NCBI RefSeq assembly: GCF_000003815.2 | Contig: NC_049983.1 | Coordinates: forward strand, 13,014,639 to 13,041,781 | Length of the DNA stretch: 27,143 bases | Direction of reading: 5' to 3' | Source: Branchiostoma floridae | Taxonomy: Eukaryota > Chordata > Leptocardii > Amphioxiformes > Branchiostomatidae | Part shown: positions 1-8,593 of the stretch, one piece after another | How the letters are laid out: each line of letters begins with the position of its first letter | Numbering within the stretch: the stretch's first letter is position 1 | Translations under genes and position numbers: made by a program | Notes under the pieces: generated by a model | Seen by the model: the letters and a program-made list of their open reading frames with translations, nothing else | Databases searched by the model: none | Told to the model about the DNA's origin: nothing

Positions 1-114
1 ATCCTCTGGTCATAGCTTGGTCGCACATAAGTGTCGACCACAAATCCATGCGACAAGTATTGTTGCACAAATGTTGTGAATGCGTATCCAAAAAGCCATG
101 TCTTTATCTTTAAG

Positions 115-1142
115 ATGAAGGGTGTGAAGAGTGCCCGCATCTTGGACCAGGTTGTGTCCGCCCTGGGTGACCTCGTGCAGCCTGTCCTGGACGCCGCTGA
201 CCAGGCCTTCCAGAACGTGAGTATCAACCGCCGGCTTGTGTACTCAAGACGATAACAGATATGTCGCACTACGTGATACACACGCTGTGTTATGTGATGT
301 ATGATAGTAGATTCGGGATAACCATTGAACAATGGAGTCACTGTGTGTCATAGTCTTTGGCATGCACACTGTTTCTGAAGATATATGAGCGTTTTATCCA
401 CATTCTAATCATGAAATTCAGCATCATTTCAAAACATAACTTCAAAACGTTTAAATCAAAATTGAAGACCAAGTATATCTGGGTGGATAAACAATTACAT
501 CATGAGACACATTATTACAAGCATGTAAGTTCCATCCTCCTACGCAGGGACATTCAACAGCCAAACTGCCTGTCTGGATGTGTTTGGCTGTTGGATGTCC
601 CTGCGTAGGAGGATGGTAAGTTCAGGTAATCATAATTTGCTATGGTGACTTCAATAGCCATTAGTATCGATCCATACATCATCAATCAATTAACACGGTA
701 TTTATTTCCCAGTTGGTTGACGGTGCCACCGCCCTGGGTAGCGCCGTTATCGGACACGCCACCGAGCTGGCCAACAATGTCAGCACCACCTTCAACCAGG
801 TTACCGGTAAGTGACGTCACTTCCTGTGCAAACCTCTGCACCACGTGACTACAAAAATACTTTTGTGGTCTGTTGAAGACTTGGAATAATAAAGCTTGCA
901 AGTGAACCTTGCTAAAGAATCTCAACACAAGAACTAAATCAGCTCTTAAAGACATGTGAAAAAAGCCGATCCATTTTGATAAGCCATCGTTGCCTTTTAG
1001 GTAATTTGATATTTTCATCCCCCTCTCCCCCACAGACCAGCTGGGCGCGGTTGTGCAGCCCTACGTCGATGACGCCAACACCATCATCAACTCCGTCACC
1101 AACCACTTCCAGGAGAACTACGGCATGGATACCTCCGCTTAA
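115..1142 (+). CDS. Secreted helical protein, copy A: last three exons only
   Basis: Three exons can be read: 115-216 (acceptor AG 113-114, donor gtgagt), 713-806 (donor gtaagt) and 1036-1142, ending in TAA. Phases fit (0, 0, 1). Together they encode about 100 residues of alternating hydrophobic and polar sequence that should form amphipathic helices (for example VVSALGDLVQPVLDAADQAF and TIINSVTNHFQENYGMDTSA). The 5' exons lie outside the window. The exons nearly match the last exons of copy B (5858-6709), so this is a tandem duplicate. Third codon positions are mostly C or G, unlike the AT-rich introns, which suggests a well-expressed gene. I do not recognise the family. The amphipathic character recalls exchangeable apolipoprotein-like or lipid-surface proteins, but that is only a resemblance of composition. 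Confidence 0.8.
533..615. mobile_element. 83-bp hAT-like MITE in an intron of copy A
   Basis: The two halves form an inverted repeat (arms 533-566 and 582-615) with one mismatch and a 15-nt loop (567-581). The element begins CATCCTCCTACGCAGGGA and ends with its complement. The 8-bp sequence GTAAGTTC flanks it on both sides (525-532 and 616-623). An 8-bp target duplication with perfect terminal inverted repeats fits hAT-type non-autonomous elements. There is no coding capacity. Copy B's corresponding intron is partly lost in the N gap, so presence there cannot be tested. Confidence 0.7.
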
Positions 1143-1198
1143 ACCACCTGTCATAGAGAGTAGGCTGTAGCTATAGCTGAGTCAACATGTTATGACTG

Positions 1199-1204
1199 AA
1201 TAAA
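1199..1204 (+). promoter_or_regulatory. Polyadenylation signal AATAAA, copy A
   Basis: A canonical AATAAA lies 57 bases after the copy A stop codon. The surrounding 3' UTR is conserved in copy B, where the matching signal is at 6766-6771. Confidence 0.75.
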
Positions 1205-1990
1205 CTGTCACTGATAGCAAAAGTGGGCTTCCGTCTTTTTTCGTGAAGAGTCTATGTAATATGGCATAAAATGGCCTTGAATGCAGATGAATCCGACGAA
1301 TCTAAATCGTGCATTATGGCAAATACGGAACGTTTCCGTGTGAATCAGGACAAATCCATGATCCTTAATAATCGAATACGAATCAAATCCGACCGATTCT
1401 GGCGCCGTATACGTCTCTGGTACGAGTTTCCTCGAATCCTGACGGATACGGCAGCGTATCTGGTAAATCCCTAATTTTGTTTTGAAGTTTGACATTAAAT
1501 ATAACCAACAACAGTACACCGCACTTCTGATATTTATTTACAATGAGTGCAATCAGGAATCGCAGCAAACCCGACTGCCGGAATTCAACGGATTCCTTTC
1601 TCCATACACAGAATTCGTAAGAAAAGCGAGAAGCGGGATTTCACGGATTTCCGAATTACCCACAAGGCACCGCTCCAGTGGAGACTTTGACAGATCCGTA
1701 CAAAATACGACAATCGGAATATTGCGGATTTATAGAATGTAAAAATGACATAGACCACAAGGGGGCAGCTGACGATACTGACGCGTTTCCCAGACCCGGG
1801 ACTTTACTAATTCGTAAATTACCCACAGGACACAGCGTGCTAAGTGGGCGGCAGAAACAGGGTGCGTCAGTACAGGGTGCGGCACAGATACGAAAGGCGT
1901 TTGGCCCCCTCTCTCATTGTGCAGCTGGCAGGGAATAAGCCCCGGCCGGGCTCAGACGCCTAAAATTTGTCCCGGTGGACTGCTAGATAC

Positions 1991-2041
1991 GGGGGTGGGG
2001 GGTGTTTCATCCCTTAGAGCCCCCCACCCCCACCCCCACCC
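1991..2041. repeat. G-tract/C-tract hairpin with CCCCCA repeats
   Basis: GGGGGTGGGGGG (1991-2002) is matched perfectly by CCCCCCACCCCC (2020-2031), giving a 12-bp stem and a 17-nt loop. The C side continues as CCCCCA repeats to about 2041. The minus strand of this tract has four closely spaced G runs and could also form a G-quadruplex. Confidence 0.7.
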
Positions 2042-2289
2042 AAGACATTAACCATGTAAATGAAGCCCAGATTTACAAACAATATATTTCAGTATTTTCA
2101 TCATGACCTAAGATATATTCATACTAAATATGATACAAATCCACCAACTTCTTCTGCACTTATTCTCTTCCAAAGATTACAACAATATCGCCCACTGCAG
2201 TTCAATGCAAACCGCCAGGGGCCCAAACATACTTGACTTACTCCCTGCCAAAAGACGTATCCATTAGTCAAAAATCCTGAACCTGCCAC

Positions 2290-2668
2290 TTGAGGATAAT
2301 TCAAACGCCAACTTTGACGCTCCATTGCAGTACCGCAACTTGTCACTAGGAGGCCCGTTATCAAACTTGACCTTTGTTTACCAAACCCCTACATAACTAC
2401 CAAATATCATGCAAAACGATCCACAGTGTTTCGTATTATCGTGTCCGCAACCGCACACAAGCACACACTCGCCCCGCTGCAGTCCCGACGGAAAGTGACA
2501 GGTGAACCGTTTTCGAACAAAACCTTGGTCTTTGCAACCGCTACTCAAATACTAAATGTTATGAAATTCCATCCACAGCTACTCAGGTTATATGCGGTTG
2601 ACCTACATATTGGGTCACAACACTGTTTTTCTACCCAAAATATAACCTTCTTGGCGAAGGTAAAGAAC
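2290..2668. repeat. Probable degenerate retroelement (SINE/LINE 3' tail) relic
   Basis: The segment contains a phrase like TACCAAATATCATGCAAAAC and ends in a short hairpin ACCTTCTTGGCGAAGGT (about 2644-2660). Both recall the 3' tails of widespread invertebrate short retroelements whose ends read approximately ACCTCCTTGGCGGAGGT. I recognise the style rather than a named family. There is no ORF. The boundaries are approximate. Confidence 0.35.
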
Positions 2669-3460
2669 CGAAACTCCACGGGGACGCGTAGGGGTCACGC
2701 CTGAAATTGCGAACGTATCAGTGTCCTTTCCAATAGCAAACTGTACCGTGTGTATCCTCACTAAGTGGAGATACTGATAACTGGTGATGATGTCCTACAA
2801 TCCATATCTAAAAACCCATGTTTGTTGAAGAGTATTACTCTTTTGCAGTCGTTGCATTTTGGACTTTTGAAATACCTGTCGAATCATCACATTTTCGTCG
2901 TTGAGTGATTTGCCATTTCAAAAGCAAACCAACAGAAAGCACTCAACATTTTGCTTTTAAACTATATGTAACGTTATATACTAAGTGTAACTGTGATATC
3001 GGTAACATTTCTGTTCTTGTATTAAGTATGACAGGGACTTGTCCTGTCATATATCGAGTGTTCGAAATACAGTCCTTAGAAGTTCAGAGCTTGATGAATT
3101 TTAGGCCACCTGTAACAAGGATAAATGATTTTTAACAAAGTCAATGTTTTAGTCTCGGGTACGATCCAAGCACAAATTCTACATTGCCCTTCAAATTTCC
3201 AAATTAGAAACGCCGTTCATTTTCAGCATGTGTGAGTTCCTTTTGTCAGCATCTTTTCCTATTCAAACACACCCACTGACCCACATAACACAAGAGGTAC
3301 TGTCAATAGCATTAGCACTTAGCAGATAACTAGTTCAGCGTGCATCACTGTGCATTAAGAGTGTTCATTAATGTGATAACGGACGTAGACAATAAACTTT
3401 GTTCTCCGGGGCTGGGATGGGAATGTCGGAAGAAAGACACCTGTTGTTTGTACATCCATA

Positions 3461-3549
3461 TGGATAAATACCTGTCATCTTCTGACAGCCATCCTCACTC
3501 ATCACAAGTACGAGACTGACAGACACCGGTGTTACCGCGCCAAGAACAG
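3461..3549 (+). promoter_or_regulatory. TATA-like promoter and non-coding first exon of copy B
   Basis: The sequence tggataaata at 3461-3470 is TATA-like. A transcription start near 3495 would give a short 5' UTR exon ending at 3549 with a strong donor (CAG|gtgagt). The next acceptor (ccgtccag, ending at 3930) opens the exon carrying the start codon. The exact start site is inferred from the usual TATA spacing. Confidence 0.5.
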
Positions 3550-3941
3550 GTGAGTGTGTTCCTGTGGGAGATTTGGGATCTTTTTAGAACAACCAACTGA
3601 GCAATGAACGAAGATGTGTGGCATTATGATTCTCCCGTTAATGTATAGCTACTATGAAATGCACTTGTAGTTGTGTATTGGTCACTTGTAGAGCGTCGTT
3701 TGTTACAATTCCAAAACCCGCGTGTTGGATCAGGCATATGTGATGTGTGTGCATATGTGTTTCTATGTGGGGGTATTCCTTCCAATTGCTGTCAGCGACA
3801 GTGAACCGATGCATTTTAATACGTTGCAGTTGCGGTGTCATGTCTTTAGGTGCCATCCATACAGATGCTGAAGCCTGTATGACTATTTGTCAGAAGTTTA
3901 AGGTAGTATTTTGATTTTTGTGCCGTCCAGAACAAGCCACC

Positions 3942-6136
3942 ATGAAGTTCCTTGCCGTGTTCGTCCTGCTGGCCCTGTCCGGCGCCTGCTCCGCCGAGCC
4001 CCGCATCCTGGACACCATCTCCGGCGCCATCACCGAGGCCGCCTCCTCCATCCTGGACCACGCCCAGACGGTCGGACAGAGTAAGCACCGACAAGTTTCT
4101 TCCAACCATTTTTCTCTGGTAGAAAACGCTAAGATTAACACTAATAGCCTTAATGTCAAGCCACAGCAAATTTTAATTTTAAAAGATTGGACAAGCTGCT
4201 ATCATTTCCACAAAGGGGAACGAGCAGTACAATATAAGAGACGACAAGAACACAAAACGGACCAAAAATAATTCAACAGTATTCCTTGTGCATAAATTCA
4301 TTTGCATAGACTTTAATTTTTCTTTTCAGTCAAACAGCCCGACCGGGCCCCGGGTAGGAAATATGATGTAGGCCTCACAGTTGCTTTCACAAGCCATCAT
4401 ATTCTCTTTATAGATCTTATAGATCATGGGATAAACACCTTTCAGAATACATGCAGAACTGTACGGCACCGCGTTGTGAGCTTTATCTGTTTTTACTCTA
4501 GGCCTTGTCGACACCTACGTGCCCATCATCGGCCAGGCCGCCCAGCAGCTGGTAGGAGAAGCCATTCAGAGCGCGGGTACCTGGCTGACCGACCTGGTCT
4601 CCGGCAAGCGTCAGGTGGAGCAACAGACCGGGACCGGAATCGGACAGATACTTCAAGATGGCATTATGACTATGGTGGATCACGTCAATGACGCCATCAC
4701 CGACGTGCAGTTCAGCATCGCTAACCAGATCATCTCCATCTTCTCTCCCACCACCAGGAAACGTGAGTTCATCATGTTGATGTACATGTATATGTAGCCG
4801 CACATCCCTTTTAACCAGGATGACGCACTTGCTGCGCTATCTCTGCGACATAAAATTTGACAGATCGCTCAACGAATTGTATAGAACAAAACGAATCGTT
4901 TTCTCTTTATGTACATGTGTTTTGATGTCTTTTCAGTCACACTCTTAAGTTATCTATGATATACGCAGTATGAAATCGAAGGGCAAACACATCTGTTTTA
5001 CTTTTAGGTCTCAGTGAGAGCACAGCGCGATCGCCATCTAGTGGAAAGGGTGTCGATCTATTTCGCAGAATAACATTGCGATGGTGTTGATAAGCTAAAG
5101 AAAACTGACCTTCTTAGAATAACAAATTGTAAAATATCATACCATAGTTCAATAACATAATGCCCCACGATGTCTGAACAGCACATGGATTGCAGTGTTG
5201 CAATCTAAATAGATAAGATAAAAAAGCAATGGTCCTAAATTTTTCCTCCCAGTGACTTACGGTAAGATCAAGGAGGTGAACCTGAATGCCAAGATGCACC
5301 TGAAGATGGACGGCAAGAGCACCATGAAGAAGATGTCCATCACCATCGCCAAGAAGGTAGAGACCATCCTAGACTTGGATGCGAAGCTGTGAAGTCGTCA
5401 TCTCGTAGTTTTGCTGACGAAAAAAGCCCTACCTGTCTCTGTGTAATCCTCTCTTTCTTTGTCTCCTATTCTAACTTACTCACTCATTCATTCTCACTCG
5501 CTCACTTACTCACTGACTCGTACAGTCAATAACCCACTTACTCGCTCATTCAATCAATCGATCAGTAATTAAACCACGCACTCACTCACCAATTCACGCA
5601 TGCACTCACGCTCCTATTTTTCTACTGATCTATCTACCATGTGATCCATACTTTTCTTGCATCTCTCTCTCTCTCTCTCTGTCTTAAAGAAATGTGTGTG
5701 TGTGTGTATTTAACGATTTATAAAAGTAGGTGTCCTCTGTTAGCAACATTCTGTACACAAGCGTCGACCGCGACGTCCACTTTCCAACTTGTTGCATAAG
5801 TATTGTGTATCGTATGTCCACTATGTGTATTGAAAAATTCATGTCTTTATTTTTCAGCTGAAGGCTGTGAAGAGTGCCCGCATCCTGGACCAGGTTGTGT
5901 CCGCCCTCGGTGACCTCGTGCAGCCTGTCCTGGACGCCGCTGACCAGGCCTTCCAGAACGTGAGTATCAACCGCCAGTTCGTTTACTCAAGAAGATAACA
6001 TACAAACAAATATGTCTCCCTGCGTGATATACGAACGCTGCGTTATGTGATGTAAGATGGTGGGTTCGGAAGAAGTATAGTTGGTACAAGAGAACATTTG
6101 TCACAGTGTTCACAAACTTTGTCATGTACACTGTTC

Positions 6137-6190
<54 letters not shown>

Positions 6191-6709
6191 ATTTGATCCA
6201 CATCCTAATCATAATCTTAAGCATCACTCCAAAACATAACTATATGTACGCCAAAAAGTAGTTACTCAGGCAACTGGATATGGTTTTGAAACGGTCAGAC
6301 GTTTCGGATAGAATCCACTATCCTTCGTCAGTGACACTGAAGTGATCTGGAAGAAACAGGTCTTTTATACTCTAACTATGAATTAAGACAATTTCAGATG
6401 TCCAATAGGAAACGTTGTAAGACAATTCAGACTGAAGACAATTTGGATTCCAAAGAAAACAAAGGTAAGGCAAACTCAAGCTGGATTTCAAAGGATATCC
6501 GAAACTNNNNNNNNNNNNNNNNNNNNNNNNNNNNNNNNNNNNNNNNNNNNNNNNNNNNNNNNNNNNNNNNNNNNNNNNNNNNNNNNNNNNNNNNNNNNNN
6601 NNNNNNACTGGGCGCGGTTGTGCAGCCCTACGTCGATGACGCCAACACCATCATCAACTCCGTCACCAACCACTTCCAGGAGAACTACGGCATGGATACC
6701 TCTGCTTAA
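3942..6709 (+). CDS. Secreted helical protein, copy B (one exon lost in assembly gap)
   Basis: The start ATG at 3942 sits in an ideal Kozak context (gccaccATGa). Coding exons are 3942-4080, 4502-4762, 5253-5356, 5858-5959, one expected exon inside the N gap (about 94 nt in copy A) and 6607-6709 (TAA). Every junction is GT-AG and the phases agree (1, 1, 0, 0, 1), giving about 268 residues. Residues 1-19 are a clear signal peptide (MKFLAVFVLLALSGACSA, then cleavage before EPRIL). The rest is amphipathic helix, plus a basic stretch (KMHLKMDGKSTMKKM) in the fourth coding block. No cysteines appear after the signal peptide. Third codon positions favour C or G, suggesting high expression. If the weak donor at 5357 (gtagag) is not used, the frame runs to TGA at 5390-5392, giving a shorter protein. 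I do not recognise the family. Confidence 0.8.
5440..5640. repeat. Degenerate ACTC/CATT tetranucleotide tract
   Basis: A pyrimidine-rich, imperfect series of ctcactcatt-type words inside the copy B intron. It is low-complexity satellite-like DNA with no coding potential. Confidence 0.55.
5662..5707. repeat. (CT)n and (GT)n microsatellites
   Basis: About ten CT units at 5662-5680 are followed by about seven TG units at 5693-5707, inside the copy B intron. Confidence 0.9.
6140..6190. repeat. (AT)n microsatellite with (GT) tail
   Basis: About 21 uninterrupted AT units (6140-6182) followed by four GT units, inside the intron after copy B exon 5858-5959. Confidence 0.95.
6260..6506 (-). mobile_element. 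Penelope-like/retroelement terminal fragment (partial, runs into gap)
   Basis: This stretch has no counterpart in the matching intron of copy A and ends at the N gap. On the minus strand it carries the CTGACGA...GAAAC hairpin typical of the ends of Penelope-like and related retroelements (see the separate entry). No reverse-transcriptase coding is visible, since only a terminal piece survives or is assembled. Its insertion may explain why the assembly broke here. The class is an inference from the motif; the 5' and 3' limits are unknown. Confidence 0.4.
6291..6331 (-). ncRNA. Hammerhead-ribozyme-like motif
   Basis: Read on the minus strand from 6331: CUGACGA (6331-6325), a six-base-pair stem with AUGG-type loop (6323-6318 pairs with 6311-6306), then GAAAC (6305-6301), then a short hairpin in which GAAACG pairs with CGTTTC (6292-6287 region). 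The order CUGANGA, stem II, GAAA, stem III is that of a type I hammerhead core. Stem I is weak or absent by eye, so activity is doubtful. It may be only the decayed hairpin of a retroelement end. Confidence 0.35.
6507..6606. other. Assembly gap (100 Ns)
   Basis: Exactly 100 Ns, the usual placeholder for a gap of unknown size. By comparison with copy A, the missing DNA should contain the penultimate coding exon of copy B and the first few bases of its last exon. Confidence 0.98.
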
Positions 6710-6765
6710 ACCACCTGTCATAGAGAGTAGGCTGTAGCTATAGCAAAGTCAATAACTTGTGACTG

Positions 6766-6771
6766 AATAAA
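6766..6771 (+). promoter_or_regulatory. Polyadenylation signal AATAAA, copy B
   Basis: AATAAA lies 57 bases after the copy B stop, at the same spacing as in copy A. Confidence 0.75.
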
Positions 6772-6963
6772 CTGTCAATGATGGCAAAAATGTCTGTTTC
6801 CGTCTATTTTGTGAAGAGAAATCACGTTATATGCACCCTGTAAAAGGGCCTTCACACGGAAATCGAATTAGCAGGAATCAAGCCGAACCAGCCGGAATGA
6901 AGTATTTGCAAACTTCGTGTCACATTCGGGGCCATTCGGGTGGGAATTCCAAATGGGCCTTAA

Positions 6964-7436
6964 ATCCCCTTCACACGAGGAGGAATGAGCCGGAATGCCG
7001 TCAGAATGAAAATTCTTGTTTATTCCTGTGAATTCGTAGTGCATTCTAGACAGTCTTACGGCATTCGAGATATTCTTTCGGCAACATTCTGACAGGATTC
7101 GAGGTGGCTTGCCGTTTCGGTTCTCCATCGAATGAGATAAGAATGTTTCGAATAATGTTAGAATGCCGTAGAATGCGGTCAGACTGCAGTTAGAATAGTT
7201 AGAATACACTAAGAATCCACTACGAATGCCATTCGATATTTCTCCACTTCGAATGCACCTCGACAGTTTTTAACATGTCAAAAACTTTCGAGCCAGCCAA
7301 AAGAACGGGGACGAATGTCTCGAATGCAGTAAGAATGTTTAGAATACAGTACGAATTGCGAGGAATTGCCACGAATAGAAAAAGAATTTCATTCGGACGG
7401 AATTTCGGCTCATTCGTGCTCTCGTGTGAAGGGAGC
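6964..7436. mobile_element. 473-bp TTAA-flanked (piggyBac-like) MITE
   Basis: The element is flanked by TTAA on both sides (6960-6963 and 7437-7440). Its ends are imperfect terminal inverted repeats of about 28-30 bp sharing CCCTTCACACGAG and, further in, GAATGAGCC. The inside is a string of GAATGC/CGAATG words. The open frames crossing it are not protein-like. TTAA duplication is the hallmark of piggyBac-type insertions, so this is probably a non-autonomous derivative. A related end-like sequence (CCTTCACACGGA at about 6848) lies just upstream, suggesting a second fragment of the same family. Confidence 0.6.
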
Positions 7437-7440
7437 TTAA

Positions 7441-8379
7441 GTGTTGTCAGGATTCCACAGAGCCACGATGCAGGCAAAATATGTAGTGATAATAGGGTGC
7501 AATGGTTTACATGCCATGTAAAGTGTGAAGCAGAACTAAGCCTTGGTAAGAAATTGCTACAAAGGGGGGATGGTAGTATCCAACGTATGTCACTTTTTTG
7601 CCTTTGTTCGTCTGTTTTTATCAGTAAAGTTACAATGGCCTCTAGAACTTTTTTTACAAATGCGCAGTGTGGACGTGCTATCAAAGATGGCAATGCACCC
7701 TTATCCACCCAAGAAAACAAAACTATCACCCTAATTGCAATGAAAACATCCTATAGTGAAGCGTATGTATTTAGTCTCTGCCAGACTTACTACTTTGGCT
7801 GTAGGACTATAGGGGGAATAATTTGCCAACGGAGTTTGGCCACCATGATACGGTAACATTTACCCAATTCTACTATCAATAACCTCGTTGGCAAAGTAAA
7901 TGCAGTTATCAGAAGACGGTCTTCAAATCGGGGAACAAAGAATTCATACAAATGAATCCCAAGCACGCCTGCTGAGAACCAGACTGTTCAACCAAATAAC
8001 CACCTGAGTGGGACAGGTACACTCTTGTGTAAACCCGGTATGACTAAAGGCATGTATGACGTACAGAACGTAACTTAACAGGCTATAACAGGTGATGTCT
8101 TCTTAACAAAGAAACCGCAGTTTAATGGACTCAACAAGACGTGCCCCTTCATGCCTCCTTGGCGCATCTTACAAAGAAATGAAACACATGTTGGGTCTCG
8201 GGCCAGCCGAGGTGAACAGAGTTACCCCATCAGTGATTGATTTTATCGGTCTTGTGGTTTACCCTGCGCAACAAAACAACTTGTTGTAGCAAATATTTCT
8301 CATTTCTATGCGTACTATGTATGATATAATAGGTAATGTGCTATGCTGTGGTATCTATATGAGGTGGCACTGTGACCAA
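7441..8379. other. Intergenic, nothing recognised
   Basis: AT-rich sequence without splice-linked coding exons, RNA genes or clear repeats on either strand. An open frame that begins inside the neighbouring MITE runs into it, but has no protein-like composition. Confidence 0.5.
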
Positions 8380-8530
8380 TGGTGGCATGTACGGCGGCTA
8401 GGTGTTTAAGGTTGTTTGCTCTGAACCTGGAGCTTATTGAGTTCGAATCCCTAACAAATTCCGATATCGTGCCTATTGGAAAGGTACTTTACGTTAATGT
8501 CATCGCTTGATTATGATGATTAAACGTACA
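8380..8530 (+). mobile_element. tRNA-derived SINE (decayed)
   Basis: A tRNA-like head carries a degenerate A box (GGCTAGGTGTTTAAGG, about 8395-8410) and a near-perfect B box (GAGTTCGAATCCC, 8439-8451), 30 bases apart as in tRNA genes. It is followed by GTGCCTATTGGAAAGGTAC, which resembles the conserved body found after the tRNA head in many marine-invertebrate SINEs. There is no clear poly(A) tail and the limits are approximate. Confidence 0.55.
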
Positions 8531-8593
8531 AATTTTTCTCTACTGACTGAAAAGACAGAAGCGTGAACAGTAGTTTCCCTTTGAGTTTTTCTA

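Larger units (their letters stand above)
1205..3455. other. Intergenic region between copies A and B
   Basis: No supportable coding exon is seen. The first about 40 bases still match the 3' flank of copy B. The stretch 1260-1940 is rich in short words such as cgaatc and cggat, with two related AATTACCCACA segments (near 1656 and 1818), and looks like old repetitive DNA of unknown class. A C-rich hairpin (1991-2041) and a probable retroelement relic (about 2290-2668) are listed separately. The segment 2700-3450 is plain AT-rich sequence. Confidence 0.5.

Noticed and set aside
5440-5640. A CRISPR-like or regular repeat array.
   Set aside because: The words are short, irregular and low-complexity, in a eukaryotic intron. 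It is simple microsatellite decay.
7275-7856. A 193-residue plus-strand open frame.
   Set aside because: It starts inside the TTAA-flanked MITE, has no domain, and its first half is the element's GAATGC-type repeat. A 169-residue minus-strand frame over 7220-7729 fails for the same reason.
8344-8470. A possible functional tRNA gene, because of the good B box.
   Set aside because: The acceptor stem and anticodon arm do not pair, and a SINE-like body follows. A tRNA-derived SINE fits better.
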